Shown in pieces: positions 18,503-27,805 of a stretch of DNA of 64,000 bases (positions within the stretch are counted from its first letter, which is position 1; each line of letters opens with the position of its first letter). The position numbers were made by a program, and so were the translations under genes. Origin of the DNA: Paracoccus sp. SCSIO 75233 (GTDB lineage: Bacteria; Pseudomonadota; Alphaproteobacteria; Rhodobacterales; Rhodobacteraceae); contig NZ_CP115757.1 of NCBI RefSeq assembly GCF_027912675.1, forward strand, positions 1,860,001 through 1,924,000. The letters are read 5' to 3'. Under the pieces are notes generated by a model. The model did not search any database, was not told the DNA's origin, and was given only the letters and a program-made list of their open reading frames with translations.

Positions 18503-19935
18503 CCGTAGCGCCGCACCCAGCTATCGGTGAGCTGCTGTTGCAGATATTTCGCCCGGTACGTCCATGTCACAACGCCGGAGGGCAGTTCCTGCCCTTCGCT
18601 TGCGGCGCGGCGCGGCATGTCGTTGACATAGATCGCGAAAATCACCTCGCCATAGCCGGGCAGACTGCCATAGCCCGCCAGGTTGGAGACGAAATTCAGC
18701 GTCCCGGTCTTGGCCTCCAGCCGCAGATCGCCCGGCGCGGCGCGTCCCCGTGCATCCTGCAAGCCGACATGTTTCATATAGGACCGCAGCCCCGCCGCCT
18801 GCCCCGGCCCGCTGATGATCTGCGCCATGACCCGCGCCGTCAGCCGCGTTTCGGGCGACATGCCGGAGTGATCGCGCAGATCCAGCCCGTCGAAGCCCTG
18901 ATCCTCGAACCAGCTTTGCATCGCGGCGGCAGAGGCGATCAGATCGCGCGCACCGCTCGCATGCAGCCCGACCACCTCCGCCGTCAGATTGGTCGAATAT
19001 TCCATCATCCCGCGCAGGATCTCGCTCAGCGGCGGGCTGTCGATCCCGGTCACCTCCGTCGCAGCTTCGGGCAGCGCCTCGATGACCTCCGGTGCGGGCA
19101 GCACCAGACCACGCGCCCGGCACAGCGTCTGGAACACGTCGCCCGCATAGATTTCCGGCGCGCGGACCGGCAGCCAGCGGCTGCCCGCACGCCGCATCGC
19201 CGTCCGGTTCACCTGCCAGATTTCGCGCGCGCCCTCCATGCGCCAAGCAAAGATCGGCCCGCCCGCGACCGGCACCGCGCTGACCGTATAGGCGCGCGGG
19301 CTGTTCGCCGCCGCCCGCGCCTCCAATGACAGGCCCGCCCCGCCCGCCTGCCAGCCCAGATGCACGCGGTTGAAATTCAGCATCATCCCCGAAACAGCGG
19401 GGTTATAGGCCAGATAATCGGCCTGCGCGGGCGAGATTTCGTCGATCTTCGGCAAGGTCCCGCCCCAGACCGCAAAGCGGGCGGGACTGCCATGCCCGGT
19501 CGCGACCAGCAGATCGGCAAGTTCCGCCAGCCCGTCCGTATCCAGCACCGGATCGCCGCCACCGGCCAGCACCAGCATATCGCCTAGCCGCATCACCCGC
19601 GTCCGAAACCGCCGCGACGCGCCAAGCCGGTCCAGCGCATATAGCGTGGTCAGCACCTTCAGCGTGCTGGCAGGCGCCACCGGGCGATCCGCGCCCAGCC
19701 CCTCCAGCAGCTTGCCGTCGCGGTCGAATACGGCGTAATCGACCTCCGCCCCGGCGAGCCCTGCCTCCGCGATCAGGCGGCCCGGTCTTGGCGGCGGCTT
19801 GCGGGGCGGCGGCATGGCAAGCGCCGGGTCGAACGCCTCCGCCCGCGCCATGCCGCCAGCGGACAGGCCCGCCCCGGCCATGCCGATCAGCCCGGCCAGA
19901 ACCTGCCGGCGGGCAATTCCGCTGTGCGGCCTCAC
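18499..19935 (-). CDS. dacB: D-alanyl-D-alanine carboxypeptidase/endopeptidase (PBP4, peptidase S13)
   Basis: This periplasmic peptidoglycan enzyme removes or cleaves D-Ala crosslinks. The mature 478-residue precursor begins with a twin-arginine-like leader (ARRQVLAGL, residues 8-16) and an Ala-rich cleavage region near 30-34. All three penicillin-binding motifs are present: SxxK as STLK (Ser90, Lys93), SxN as STN near residue 311, and KTG near 408. The start is GTG at 19935, overlapping the Nudix stop by four bases (GTGA), which suggests coupling. An in-frame opening further upstream lies inside the Nudix gene and is rejected. It forms an operon with the DUF983 and Nudix genes. Confidence 0.92.
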   Translation of the reverse strand: MRPHSGIARRQVLAGLIGMAGAGLSAGGMARAEAFDPALAMPPPRKPPPRPGRLIAEAGLAGAEVDYAVFDRDGKLLEGLGADRPVAPASTLKVLTTLYALDRLGASRRFRTRVMRLGDMLVLAGGGDPVLDTDGLAELADLLVATGHGSPARFAVWGGTLPKIDEISPAQADYLAYNPAVSGMMLNFNRVHLGWQAGGAGLSLEARAAANSPRAYTVSAVPVAGGPIFAWRMEGAREIWQVNRTAMRRAGSRWLPVRAPEIYAGDVFQTLCRARGLVLPAPEVIEALPEAATEVTGIDSPPLSEILRGMMEYSTNLTAEVVGLHASGARDLIASAAAMQSWFEDQGFDGLDLRDHSGMSPETRLTARVMAQIISGPGQAAGLRSYMKHVGLQDARGRAAPGDLRLEAKTGTLNFVSNLAGYGSLPGYGEVIFAIYVNDMPRRAASEGQELPSGVVTWTYRAKYLQQQLTDSWVRRYG

Positions 19936-20633
19936 CCTTCGGCGCCGATCTGGATAAAGCGGGATCGGTCGCCGCGATTGTCGAAAAACGGCACGCTCTC
20001 CGGCGCGACCAGCGGGCCATCGCCCGCCGCGCGGACCACGGCGGCGCATTCGGCCAGAACCACCTCGGTGATAAAGGGCAGATGCAGCGCCCGCGCCTCT
20101 GCCATCGGCACCCATTGCAGATGCGACAGCTCATCGCAGGCGCGCGAGAAATCATCGGCATCGCCCACGATCCGGCTGGCATCGGCCATGAAGAACCGCG
20201 CATCGAAGCGGCGCGGACGCCCCGGCGGGGTGACGGCGCGGAACACGAAATGCAGCGCGGAGGGATCGGGGACCAGCCCCGCCTCTGCATAGCCCGGCAG
20301 CGCGCATTGCCCCTTCTGGCCGATCAGCAGCCCGGTTTCTTCCGCCAGTTCCCGCAGGGCTGCGGCGAGGATCTGGCGCGGCGTCACCGCGCTGCCCTCA
20401 CGCGGCTCGATCAGCAGACGGCGCGCGGTCAGTGGTTCCGGGTCCGAGGCCAGCGGGACAGCCGCATCCTCGGCATCGACAGCGCCGCCCGGAAAGACGA
20501 ATTTCGACGGCATGAACGCGGCCTTGGCCCCCCGCATCCCGACCAGCACCGCCGGGGCGGGCCCGTCACGGCGCACGAGGATCAGCGTCGCCGCATCGCG
20601 CAGCGCGGACTTGTCGGGGGCAGCGGTCGTCAT
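19932..20633 (-). CDS. Nudix hydrolase (NUDT19/CoA-diphosphatase-like, with insertion)
   Basis: This 233-residue protein has a Nudix box in which GGAVDAED (about residues 48-55) is separated by a long insertion from RELAEETGLL (about 93-102). The spacing resembles NUDT7/19-like enzymes more than MutT. The catalytic Glu residues of REL(A)EETG are intact. The start ATG 20633 overlaps the stop of the DUF983 gene (ATGA), and its stop overlaps the dacB start. The substrate is likely a nucleoside-diphosphate derivative; CoA derivatives are an inference from the family resemblance. Confidence 0.85.
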   Translation of the reverse strand: MTTAAPDKSALRDAATLILVRRDGPAPAVLVGMRGAKAAFMPSKFVFPGGAVDAEDAAVPLASDPEPLTARRLLIEPREGSAVTPRQILAAALRELAEETGLLIGQKGQCALPGYAEAGLVPDPSALHFVFRAVTPPGRPRRFDARFFMADASRIVGDADDFSRACDELSHLQWVPMAEARALHLPFITEVVLAECAAVVRAAGDGPLVAPESVPFFDNRGDRSRFIQIGAEG

Positions 20634-21034
20634 GAAGAGGCAGGCTCCGCATCCTCGCCGCCGAAGCCGTGCATCCGCCGCGCCCATTGCGCCCCGATCA
20701 TCGCCCCCTTGATCAGCGGCAGAAAGGCAAGGCACAGCACGATTGCCCCCAGCGAGAACCAGATCAGCATGGAGACCGGCGAGGGCTGGAAGGTCAGAAA
20801 CACCCACAGCAGCAACGGCGCGCCCAGATGCGAGACGAACAGGATCGTCAGATAGGCCGGCCCGTCATCGGCGCGCTGATGATGCATCGCCTCGCCGCAA
20901 TTCGGGCAATGGTCACGAACCTTCAGATAGCCCTCGAACAGCGGTCCCTCGCCACAGGCGGGGCAGCGCCGCATGGCACCCCGGCGCATCGCTTGCCCGG
21001 TCGGGCGGTCGTCATCCTGCGCGGTCTCCGTCAT
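20630..21034 (-). CDS. DUF983 family membrane protein
   Basis: This 134-residue protein has a zinc-ribbon-like N terminus with CPACGEGPLFEGYLKV (residues 24-39) and a second CPNCGEA pair (residues 43-49), then two transmembrane segments (about 61-82 and 88-110). This is the DUF983 layout. Members occur across alphaproteobacteria near heme/copper oxidase or housekeeping genes; the function is not established. It is the first gene of a tightly overlapped three-gene set with the Nudix hydrolase and dacB. Confidence 0.9.
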   Translation of the reverse strand: MTETAQDDDRPTGQAMRRGAMRRCPACGEGPLFEGYLKVRDHCPNCGEAMHHQRADDGPAYLTILFVSHLGAPLLLWVFLTFQPSPVSMLIWFSLGAIVLCLAFLPLIKGAMIGAQWARRMHGFGGEDAEPASS

Positions 21035-21134
21035 CTGCCGACTCCTGTTATCGCGTCGGCCCGCAGGATAGAGGCTCCGGAGACCCGGTTCCAGCCTGAA
21101 TTCCCAAACCGCAGTGCCCGCCCGTGATGCACGG

Positions 21135-22469
21135 CTATGCCACGCAAAGCTGCCGTGAGATCATGACCAGATTGCGCCCGGCGGATTTCGCCGCCAGCAG
21201 CGCGGAATCGGCGGTGCAGATCATGTCCTGACCGGAGCGCCACGCCCGCGTCGCCGCATCGCTGACCGCAACCCCGACAGAGACCGAGACCCGCAGATTG
21301 ACCGCCCCCCGTGGCCCCGTGGTCCGGGTGACAAGCGCCGCGATCTCACCCCGGATCAGTTCGGCAAGCGAGATGGCGTCGGTCTCATCCGCGCCATTCA
21401 GCAGCACGGTGAATTCTTCGCCCCCATATCGCGCCACCCGGCCACACGGCCCGACAACGCGCGCCAATGTGCGGGCGACATTGCGGATGACAGCATCACC
21501 GGCCAGATGTCCCCAGCCATCGTTGATGTCCTTGAAACGGTCGATGTCGATCATCAGCAGCGCATAACGGTCATGGGCTTCGGCGGCGGCGGCGATCTCG
21601 GCGGCGATGCCGCGCCGGTTCATCAGCCCGGTCAGCGCATCCGCCGTCGCCAGTTGCCGCGCCAGCCGGTCCCGGCTTTGCCGCCGGGCCGCCTCGATCC
21701 CGCGCGCCGTCAGCCAGCCAAGGCGCGCGGCGAGGATCCCGGCACGGTCCGGCGCGGACAGCCCCGGTGACAGAACATCGGTCGCGCCGATATCCAGCGC
21801 CACGGCCTCCTGATCCGGGTCCGGCTGGCGTTGCAGGATCGCCAGTGCCGCACCCTGGCAATGCGCGCTCAGCCATGCCCGCAGATCGGCAAGATATTGC
21901 AGCGCCGCACTGCCCACTGCGGCGTCGATCATGATCAGCGCAAGCCCATCCGTCAGACCCGAGAAGTCATCGGCGGGCGAAAACACCTCCACCCGCAGCC
22001 CGGTCGCCTGCAGCACGGCGACGCTCCATTCAGCGGCGCGCGCCGCATCGCCCGAGACCAGAACGATCCGGTGCGGCTGCTCAAACGCCTCGTCACAAGC
22101 TGACATCTGCGACCACACACCGACCGGCACCGACAGCCAGCTGCGCAGCCGCGCCCGCAGCACCATGTCAGTGCAACGCGCATCCAGCGCATAATCGGCA
22201 CCTGCCGCCAGCGCGACATCGGTCAGGCTTTCGTCGCAGATCGCGATGACCGGCGCTGCAGAGCGGCGATGGCGCAGTTGATCCAGCATTCCGGTCAGCT
22301 CGGCACGGTCACAGCCCATCAGCAGGATCGCGTCGAATTCGCCCGCGTCACAGCCCGGATCAGGCATGGCCGCGATCGCCTGAACCTCGTAATGCGCGGC
22401 GGTCAGCCGGTGTTTCAGCGCGAACCGCGAGGCCATATCCCGATCCACCAAAAGCAGCCTGCCCAGCAT
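21135..22469 (-). CDS. PleD-like diguanylate cyclase with degenerate receivers
   Basis: This 444-residue protein has the PleD plan of two receiver-type domains followed by GGEEF. The catalytic motif RYGGEEF (about residues 345-351) and DIDRFKDIN are intact, so c-di-GMP synthesis is expected. The first receiver keeps the fold (LLLVDRDMASRFALKHRL) but where PleD has LLDVMMP this has LLMGCDR, so the phosphoacceptor Asp is lost. The second is also without an obvious acceptor. The RxxD inhibitory site, expected five residues before GGEEF, is absent (GPCG there). I start at ATG 22469 rather than an upstream GTG at 22487. It is divergent from the DUF3572 gene, a pairing usual in this family of bacteria. 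Confidence 0.88.
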   Translation of the reverse strand: MLGRLLLVDRDMASRFALKHRLTAAHYEVQAIAAMPDPGCDAGEFDAILLMGCDRAELTGMLDQLRHRRSAAPVIAICDESLTDVALAAGADYALDARCTDMVLRARLRSWLSVPVGVWSQMSACDEAFEQPHRIVLVSGDAARAAEWSVAVLQATGLRVEVFSPADDFSGLTDGLALIMIDAAVGSAALQYLADLRAWLSAHCQGAALAILQRQPDPDQEAVALDIGATDVLSPGLSAPDRAGILAARLGWLTARGIEAARRQSRDRLARQLATADALTGLMNRRGIAAEIAAAAEAHDRYALLMIDIDRFKDINDGWGHLAGDAVIRNVARTLARVVGPCGRVARYGGEEFTVLLNGADETDAISLAELIRGEIAALVTRTTGPRGAVNLRVSVSVGVAVSDAATRAWRSGQDMICTADSALLAAKSAGRNLVMISRQLCVA

Positions 22470-22489
22470 GATTCTCTTGCCTCTCACCG

Positions 22490-22504
22490 TTAACAGCTTC
22501 TAAA
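22490..22504. promoter_or_regulatory. Possible CtrA-type site (TTAA-N7-TAAA)
   Basis: TTAA at 22490-22493 and TAAA at 22501-22504 with seven bases between match the CtrA consensus TTAA-N7-TTAA at seven of eight positions. It lies 21 bases upstream of the diguanylate cyclase start. Such matches arise by chance, so this is weak. Confidence 0.25.
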
Positions 22505-22547
22505 TCACACGGATTTCTTAACAAAAACTTTCCGGGGTTCTGACGAC

Positions 22548-22814
22548 ATGGTCTCGCTCAATCGCGCGCATGAGCTGGCGGATAATCTGCTGCTGCATAT
22601 TCTCGAAGACCCGGAGCTGCTGAGCAGCCTTCTGGGGCGCAGCGGGCTGGACCCATCAGAGCTTGGCACGGTGGTGAACGGACCCGGCGCGCATGAATTC
22701 GTGCTGGATTTCGTGGCCGAAAGCGACGAGCGGGTGATTGCCTGTGCCGAAGCCCTCGGCGTCAGCGCCAGCGAGATCGGCATGGCCGCGCGGCTGGTCA
22801 GCCGCCGCGATTGA
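22548..22814 (+). CDS. DUF3572 family protein
   Basis: This 88-residue acidic, helical protein matches DUF3572, a small alphaproteobacterial family of unknown function. Landmarks are ALxxL-type helices HELADNLLLHILEDPELL near residues 8-25, GRSGLDPSEL, and FVAESDERVIACAEALGVS near 55-75. It is divergent from the PleD-like gene and precedes nadD on the same strand by 108 bases. Confidence 0.88.
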   Translation: MVSLNRAHELADNLLLHILEDPELLSSLLGRSGLDPSELGTVVNGPGAHEFVLDFVAESDERVIACAEALGVSASEIGMAARLVSRRD

Positions 22815-22922
22815 CGGATTTGCAAACCGCCGCGTCACGCAGCCGACACGAAAATGGCACAGCCCGGCGGGCGGCGATCACGATTGCTTGAGAAACCCGA
22901 CGCGGCGTCCTAGACCGAAATC

Positions 22923-23540
22923 ATGAAACAGGGTTTTCCACTCGCCGCCGCCGGTCAGCGGATCGGGCTTCTGGGGGGATCGTTCGATCCCGCCCATGAG
23001 GGCCATGTCCGCATCACCGACGAGGCGCTGAAAAGCTTCGGGCTGGACCGGGTCTGGTGGCTGGTGACGCCCGGCAACCCGCTGAAGGCGCGCGGGCCTG
23101 CGCCGCTTGCCGACCGGATCGCCTATGCGCGCGAGATCATGGACGATCCGCGCGTGACCGTCACCGGGATCGAGGCACATCTTGGCACCCGACTGACGGT
23201 GGAGACGATTGCCGCTTTGCAGACGATCTATCCCCGTGTCCGCTTCGTCTGGCTGATGGGGTCGGATAATCTGGTGCAGTTCGACAAATGGGACCGCTGG
23301 CAGGAGATCGCGGCGCGGGTGCCGCTTGGCGTGCTGGCGCGGCCCGGATCGCGGCTGGCGGCGCGGCGGTCGAAGGCGGCGCAGATCCTCGCCCGGTTCC
23401 GCCTGCCGGAGGCGGAGGCGCAGCGGCTGGGGTCCGCCGACGCGCCTGCATGGGTGATGGTCAATATGCCGATGTCCAACGCCTCATCGACCGCGATCCG
23501 CGCAGCCCGGCGGGGACGGAACGCGGCGCGGGAGGGTTAA
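22923..23540 (+). CDS. nadD: Nicotinate-nucleotide adenylyltransferase
   Basis: This NAD biosynthesis enzyme joins nicotinate mononucleotide and ATP to make deamido-NAD. The 205-residue protein has the nucleotidyltransferase motif [11 protein letters not shown] (residues 18-28, with His25 and His28) and the C-terminal SSTAIRA (the ISSTxIR motif). The start ATG 22923 has no strong SD but matches family length. The stop shares four bases with the convergent crotonase stop (TTAA at 23537-23540). In many alphaproteobacteria nadD is next to rsfS and proA; those are not here. Confidence 0.95.
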   Translation: MKQGFPLAAAGQRIGLLGGSFDPAHEGHVRITDEALKSFGLDRVWWLVTPGNPLKARGPAPLADRIAYAREIMDDPRVTVTGIEAHLGTRLTVETIAALQTIYPRVRFVWLMGSDNLVQFDKWDRWQEIAARVPLGVLARPGSRLAARRSKAAQILARFRLPEAEAQRLGSADAPAWVMVNMPMSNASSTAIRAARRGRNAAREG

Positions 23541-24307
23541 CGCCCGGTGAAGCGCGGCTTGCGCTTCTGAAGAAACGCCTGCACGCCTTCGCGGAAATCA
23601 TCGCTGCGCCCCGCCTCACCCTGCAATTTCGCCTCCAGCTCAAGCTGGGTCGCAAAATCATTCGCCCCGGATTCGCGCACCGCCTGACGCACCGCGAGAT
23701 AGGCGGAGGTTGGGCCGTCGGCCAGTTGCCTTGCGCGGGCCTGAACCGTTTCGACGAATTCATCCTCGGGCAGCGCCTCCCAGATCAGGCCCCAATCGGC
23801 GGCCTGCCTTGCCGGGATCTTGTCTGCAAACAGCATCGCACCCATAGCCCGCGCATTGCCGATCAGCCGGGGGACGATCCACGTTCCGCCCGCGTCGGGG
23901 ATCAGCCCGATTTTTGTGAAAGCCTGCACGAAATAGGTGCTGTCGATGGCCATCACCACATCCGCCGCAAGCGCCAGATTGGCCCCGGCCCCGGCGGCGA
24001 CACCGTTCACCGCCGCGATCACCGGCGCGCGGCAATGGGTCACGGCGCGCAGCATCGGTTCATATTCGCGGCGCAGCGTCGCTTCGATATCCGCCGCGGC
24101 CGAGGGATCGCCGAGATCCTGCCCCGAACAGAAAGCCGCACCCGCCCCCGTCATCACGACGCAGCGCGTATCGGTGGCGATGCCGTTCAAAGCCTGCGTG
24201 ATCTCCGCCCGCATCTGCGTGCTGAGCGCGTTCATCACCTGCGGACGATTGAGCATCAGCGTGGCGATGCCGTCCTTTTCGGAAAATGTGATCGTGTCAA
24301 AAACCAT
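23537..24307 (-). CDS. Enoyl-CoA hydratase/isomerase, PaaG-like
   Basis: This 256-residue crotonase has the oxyanion-hole segments [10 protein letters not shown] (about residues 57-66) and [16 protein letters not shown] (about 105-120). The catalytic-region phrase [11 protein letters not shown], followed by [14 protein letters not shown] and WGLIWEAL, resembles PaaG (2-(1,2-epoxy-1,2-dihydrophenyl)acetyl-CoA isomerase) more than fatty-acid oxidation hydratases. No other phenylacetate genes are present here, so the pathway is uncertain. It is a stand-alone gene, convergent with nadD, with ccmH about 65 bases further along. Confidence 0.82.
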   Translation of the reverse strand: MVFDTITFSEKDGIATLMLNRPQVMNALSTQMRAEITQALNGIATDTRCVVMTGAGAAFCSGQDLGDPSAAADIEATLRREYEPMLRAVTHCRAPVIAAVNGVAAGAGANLALAADVVMAIDSTYFVQAFTKIGLIPDAGGTWIVPRLIGNARAMGAMLFADKIPARQAADWGLIWEALPEDEFVETVQARARQLADGPTSAYLAVRQAVRESGANDFATQLELEAKLQGEAGRSDDFREGVQAFLQKRKPRFTGR

Positions 24308-24372
24308 GAGAACCCTCCTGCTCGGTGGCAGGATGCCCCGGTCGGGCAGCGGCGGAAACCCCCGTCGTTGCG

Positions 24373-24828
24373 TCAGTTGCGCATGATCTCGTCCAGCCGG
24401 GCCTGTTCTTCGGCGGAAAGCGGCGCGACATCATCGGCGCCGGGACTTCGCCTGCGGCTGCGGATGAAGCGCCAGCCGACCAGCAGGGCGAAGATCGCCA
24501 TCAGCGGCCCGGCGAGATAGAGGATCAGATTGCCCCCTGTCGCACGGGGGGAGAAGAGTACGAACTCCCCGAAACGGTCGGTGACGGCGTCGATCACCTG
24601 CGCATTGCTGTCGCCCTCCACCAGCCGCTCGCGCACATAAAGACGCAGATCGCGGCTGATGGAGGCGTTGGATTCGTCGATCGTCTCGCCCTGACAAACC
24701 GGGCAGCGCAGCTCCTTGGAGATCTCGCGCGCCCGTGCCTCAAGCGCGGGATCGTCCAGCACCTCGTCGGGCTGCACGGCGAAGACCGGGCCGCAAAGCA
24801 GCAGCAGGATCACGATCAGACGTTTCAT
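24373..24828 (-). CDS. ccmH: Cytochrome c biogenesis protein CcmH (CycL)
   Basis: This membrane-anchored periplasmic thiol protein reduces apocytochrome c before heme attachment. The 151-residue product has a signal peptide (about residues 1-17), the redox motif RCPVCQ (Cys42 and Cys45) and a transmembrane helix (about 103-122) followed by a short tail. The start overlaps the ccmF stop as ATGA, so the two are coupled. The gene is the short CcmH form without the TPR part (CcmI) found in E. coli. Confidence 0.95.
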   Translation of the reverse strand: MKRLIVILLLLCGPVFAVQPDEVLDDPALEARAREISKELRCPVCQGETIDESNASISRDLRLYVRERLVEGDSNAQVIDAVTDRFGEFVLFSPRATGGNLILYLAGPLMAIFALLVGWRFIRSRRRSPGADDVAPLSAEEQARLDEIMRN

Positions 24829-26783
24829 TCCGCAGACACCCCGGCCATGCGGCGCTTTTCGCCCGCTGCCACCCGCCAGCGGCGATCCGACAGGCTGACC
24901 AGCCCGCCAAGCGCCATCATCGCGCAGCCGAGCCAGATCCAGTTGGCAAAGGGCTTGATATAGCTGCGCACCGCCCAGCCGCCGCCCTCCTGCGGGTCGC
25001 CGATGACCAGATAGATGTCGCGGAACAGCCCGTTATCTATATCCGCCTCTGTCGTCGGCATGGCCTGCACCGGGTAGACCCGTTTTTCCGGCTGCAGCAC
25101 CGCAACCGGGCGGCCATCGCGGGCGACGCTGAGCGTGGCCGTGGTCGACAGGTAATTCGGCCCCTGCACCTCCTCGACCGCATCGAGGGTGATGTCATAG
25201 CCCGCCACGGGGAAGGTCTCACCGATGCGGGCGGTTCGGATATCCTCCACCTGCCAGGCCATCAGGAGGCTGATGCCGATGAAGGCCACGCCCAGCCCGG
25301 AATGGGCCAGCGCCTTGCCCCAATCGGCGCGCGGCAGGCGACTGAGCCGGGAGAAGCCGGATTTGCCGGTGCGGAACCACAGCTCCGCTGCCGCGCCGAA
25401 GACCAGCCACGATCCCAGCCCGGCGCCGATCACCGCCAGCCCCGAGCGCCCGGTGGAGACGGCAAAGACCAGCAGCATGACAGCCAGCGTCAGCGCCAGC
25501 GCGCCGCGCAGGGGTTTGAGCGCGCGGCGGATATTGCCGCGCTTCCACGGGATGATCGCCCCAATGGGCAGGATCAGGGCAAGCGCCACCATGAACGGGG
25601 TGAAGGCTTTTTCGAAGAAGGGCGCCCCGACGGAGAGTTTCCGGTCGAACAGCATCTCCGCCACCAAAGGCCAGACCGTGCCGATGAACACCACGAAAGC
25701 CGCGACCGCCAGCAGGATATTGTTCAGCACCAAGGCCCCCTCGCGCGAGACCGGGGCAAACACGCCGCGGGCCTGCATGGCCGGGGCACGGGCGGCAAAC
25801 AGCGTCAGCGCGCCGCCGACGAAAACGGCGAGGATGCCGAGGATGAACGTCCCCCGCGCCGGGTCGGAGGCGAAGCTGTGGACCGAGGTCAGCACGCCCG
25901 ATCGGACGATGAATGTCCCGATCAGCGAGAAGCCGAACCCCATGATCGCCAGCAGGATGGTCCAGCTTTTCAGCACCTCGCGTTTCTCGACCACGATGGC
26001 GGAGTGGAGCAGTGCGGCGGCGAGCAGCCACGGCATGAAGCTGGCATTCTCGACCGGGTCCCAGAACCAGAACCCGCCCCAGCCAAGCTCGTAATACGCC
26101 CACCAGGAGCCGAGCGCGATGCCGATGGTCAGGAACATCCATGCCGCCAGCGTCCAGGGTCGGACCCAGCGGGCCCAGGCGGCGTCCACCCGCCCCTCCA
26201 GCAGCGCGGCGACGGCGAAGGAGAACGCCATGCTCAGCCCGACATAGCCGAGATAGAGGAATGGCGGATGGAACGCCAAACCGGGATCCTGAAGCAGCGG
26301 GTTCAGGTCGCGCCCGTCAAAGGGCGGCACGTCAATGCGGATAAAGGGGTTGGAGGTGAAGATGATGAAGGCGTAAAACGCCGCCCCGATGGAGGCCTGC
26401 ACCCCCAGCACCCGCGCCCGCAGGCTGGGTGGCAGGTGGCTGCCGAACAGCGCCGCCGCCGCCCCGAACAGCGACAGGATCATCACCCAGAGCAGCATGG
26501 AGCCTTCATGATTGCCCCAGACGCCGGAGAATTTATACAGCATCGGCTTGGCGGAATGGGAGTTTTCGTAGACCAGCCGGACCGAGAAATCGGAGGTCAC
26601 GAAAGCCACGGTCAGCGCCATGAAGGACAGCGCCACCAGCCCGAACTGCGCCACGGCAGCGGGGCGCGCGGCCTCCATCCAGGCGGGCCAGCCGCGCGCG
26701 GCGCCGATCAGCGGCACGATGGTCTGAAACAGCGATACGGCGAAGGCCAGTATCAGGGCGAAATGTCCGAGCTCGGCGATCAT
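24825..26783 (-). CDS. ccmF: Heme lyase CcmF (CycK), cytochrome c maturation
   Basis: This 652-residue multi-spanning membrane protein is the CcmF subunit of the heme ligation complex in system I cytochrome c maturation. The WWD-type segment W(A)YYELGWGGFWFWDPVENA (about residues 225-245) is intact, as are NHEGSMLLW near 95 and HSFASDP near 300. A signal of about 12-15 transmembrane helices is visible. An AGGGAG site precedes the ATG at 26783. It is followed by ccmH. ccmE lies 2.2 kb away, on the other strand, behind murI. Confidence 0.96.
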   Translation of the reverse strand: MIAELGHFALILAFAVSLFQTIVPLIGAARGWPAWMEAARPAAVAQFGLVALSFMALTVAFVTSDFSVRLVYENSHSAKPMLYKFSGVWGNHEGSMLLWVMILSLFGAAAALFGSHLPPSLRARVLGVQASIGAAFYAFIIFTSNPFIRIDVPPFDGRDLNPLLQDPGLAFHPPFLYLGYVGLSMAFSFAVAALLEGRVDAAWARWVRPWTLAAWMFLTIGIALGSWWAYYELGWGGFWFWDPVENASFMPWLLAAALLHSAIVVEKREVLKSWTILLAIMGFGFSLIGTFIVRSGVLTSVHSFASDPARGTFILGILAVFVGGALTLFAARAPAMQARGVFAPVSREGALVLNNILLAVAAFVVFIGTVWPLVAEMLFDRKLSVGAPFFEKAFTPFMVALALILPIGAIIPWKRGNIRRALKPLRGALALTLAVMLLVFAVSTGRSGLAVIGAGLGSWLVFGAAAELWFRTGKSGFSRLSRLPRADWGKALAHSGLGVAFIGISLLMAWQVEDIRTARIGETFPVAGYDITLDAVEEVQGPNYLSTTATLSVARDGRPVAVLQPEKRVYPVQAMPTTEADIDNGLFRDIYLVIGDPQEGGGWAVRSYIKPFANWIWLGCAMMALGGLVSLSDRRWRVAAGEKRRMAGVSAE

Positions 26784-26905
26784 GGAAGACTCCCTTGCAA
26801 CGTCAATCTAGCGCCCGCGCGCGGCAGAGGCCAGAACCCAGCCGCAAACGCGCGTCTTTGTGACGCATCCGGACCCGGAGCAGCACAGGGGCAGAGCGAC
26901 GCCAT

Positions 26906-27805
26906 TCAGGCCGCTGCGCTTTGCGCCTTGCGGTAGGACTGGATCTCATCGACGACAAAATCGCGGAAGGCGGTAACACGGCGGGAGCCGCGCAATTCTT
27001 CCGGGAAGGCGAGAAACACCGGCACCTCGCCGGATTCGACGTCATCGAACACACGGCCGAGTTCGGGGAAATCGGCGGTCAGGTAATCGGGCAGCACGCC
27101 GATGCCGACATCGTTCAGCACCGCCTGAAGCACGCCGAAGTAATTATTCACCATCAGCAGCGAACGCGGATGTTGTTCCAGCAATTGCTGAACCAGCAGC
27201 TTGCCCGCCGCGACCTGCGGCATGCCGGGGTCCTGACAGATGATCCGGTGGCGTCCGAGATCCGGCACGCTGACCGGCCGCCCCGCCTGGGCAAGGTAGC
27301 TGCGGGTTGCATAGAGCCGCATACGGATATTCAGCAGCCGCCGGCGGATCAGGTCGGACTGGCTGGGTTCCTTCATGCGGATCGCCACATCCGCCTCGCG
27401 CATGGGCAGGTCCAGCACCCGTTCTTCAAGGATCAGGTTCACCTTGAGTTCGGGATAAAGCGCGTAAAGCTTGTTCAGGCGCGGCACCAGCCAGAGCGTG
27501 CCGAAGCCGGTGGCGGTCGTCACCTTCAGCTCGCCCATCACCTCTTCCTCGGTGTCGCGGATATGGGCCTCCGCCATGTCGAGCTTGCGGGCCATTTCGG
27601 AGGTGGCGTTGAACAGCAACTCCCCCTGCTCCGTCAGGATCAGGCCGCGCGCGTGACGGTGAAACAGGGTCACGCCAAGCTGATCCTCGAGCCCGCGGAT
27701 CTGACGACTGACGGCGGATTGCGACAGGCGCAGCGAATCGCCCGCGTGAGTCAGGCTGCCCGCGTCGGCAACAGCATGGAATATCCGCAGCTTGTCCCAG
27801 TCCAT
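26906..27805 (-). CDS. LysR-family transcriptional regulator
   Basis: This 299-residue regulator has an N-terminal winged helix-turn-helix (residues 1-60, AGSLTHAGDSLRLSQSAVSR) and the C-terminal substrate-binding domain (about 90-290). It begins MDWDKLRIFHAVADAGS, a form common in Rhodobacteraceae. The upstream 314-base gap, shared divergently with murI, is the likely regulated region. The target cannot be named; neither ccmF nor murI is an obvious LysR target. The ligand is unknown. Confidence 0.93.
   Translation of the reverse strand: MDWDKLRIFHAVADAGSLTHAGDSLRLSQSAVSRQIRGLEDQLGVTLFHRHARGLILTEQGELLFNATSEMARKLDMAEAHIRDTEEEVMGELKVTTATGFGTLWLVPRLNKLYALYPELKVNLILEERVLDLPMREADVAIRMKEPSQSDLIRRRLLNIRMRLYATRSYLAQAGRPVSVPDLGRHRIICQDPGMPQVAAGKLLVQQLLEQHPRSLLMVNNYFGVLQAVLNDVGIGVLPDYLTADFPELGRVFDDVESGEVPVFLAFPEELRGSRRVTAFRDFVVDEIQSYRKAQSAAA

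Noticed and set aside
24735..26936. Open frame of 733 codons on the plus strand
   Set aside because: Antisense of ccmF, repetitive in charged residues, no motif.
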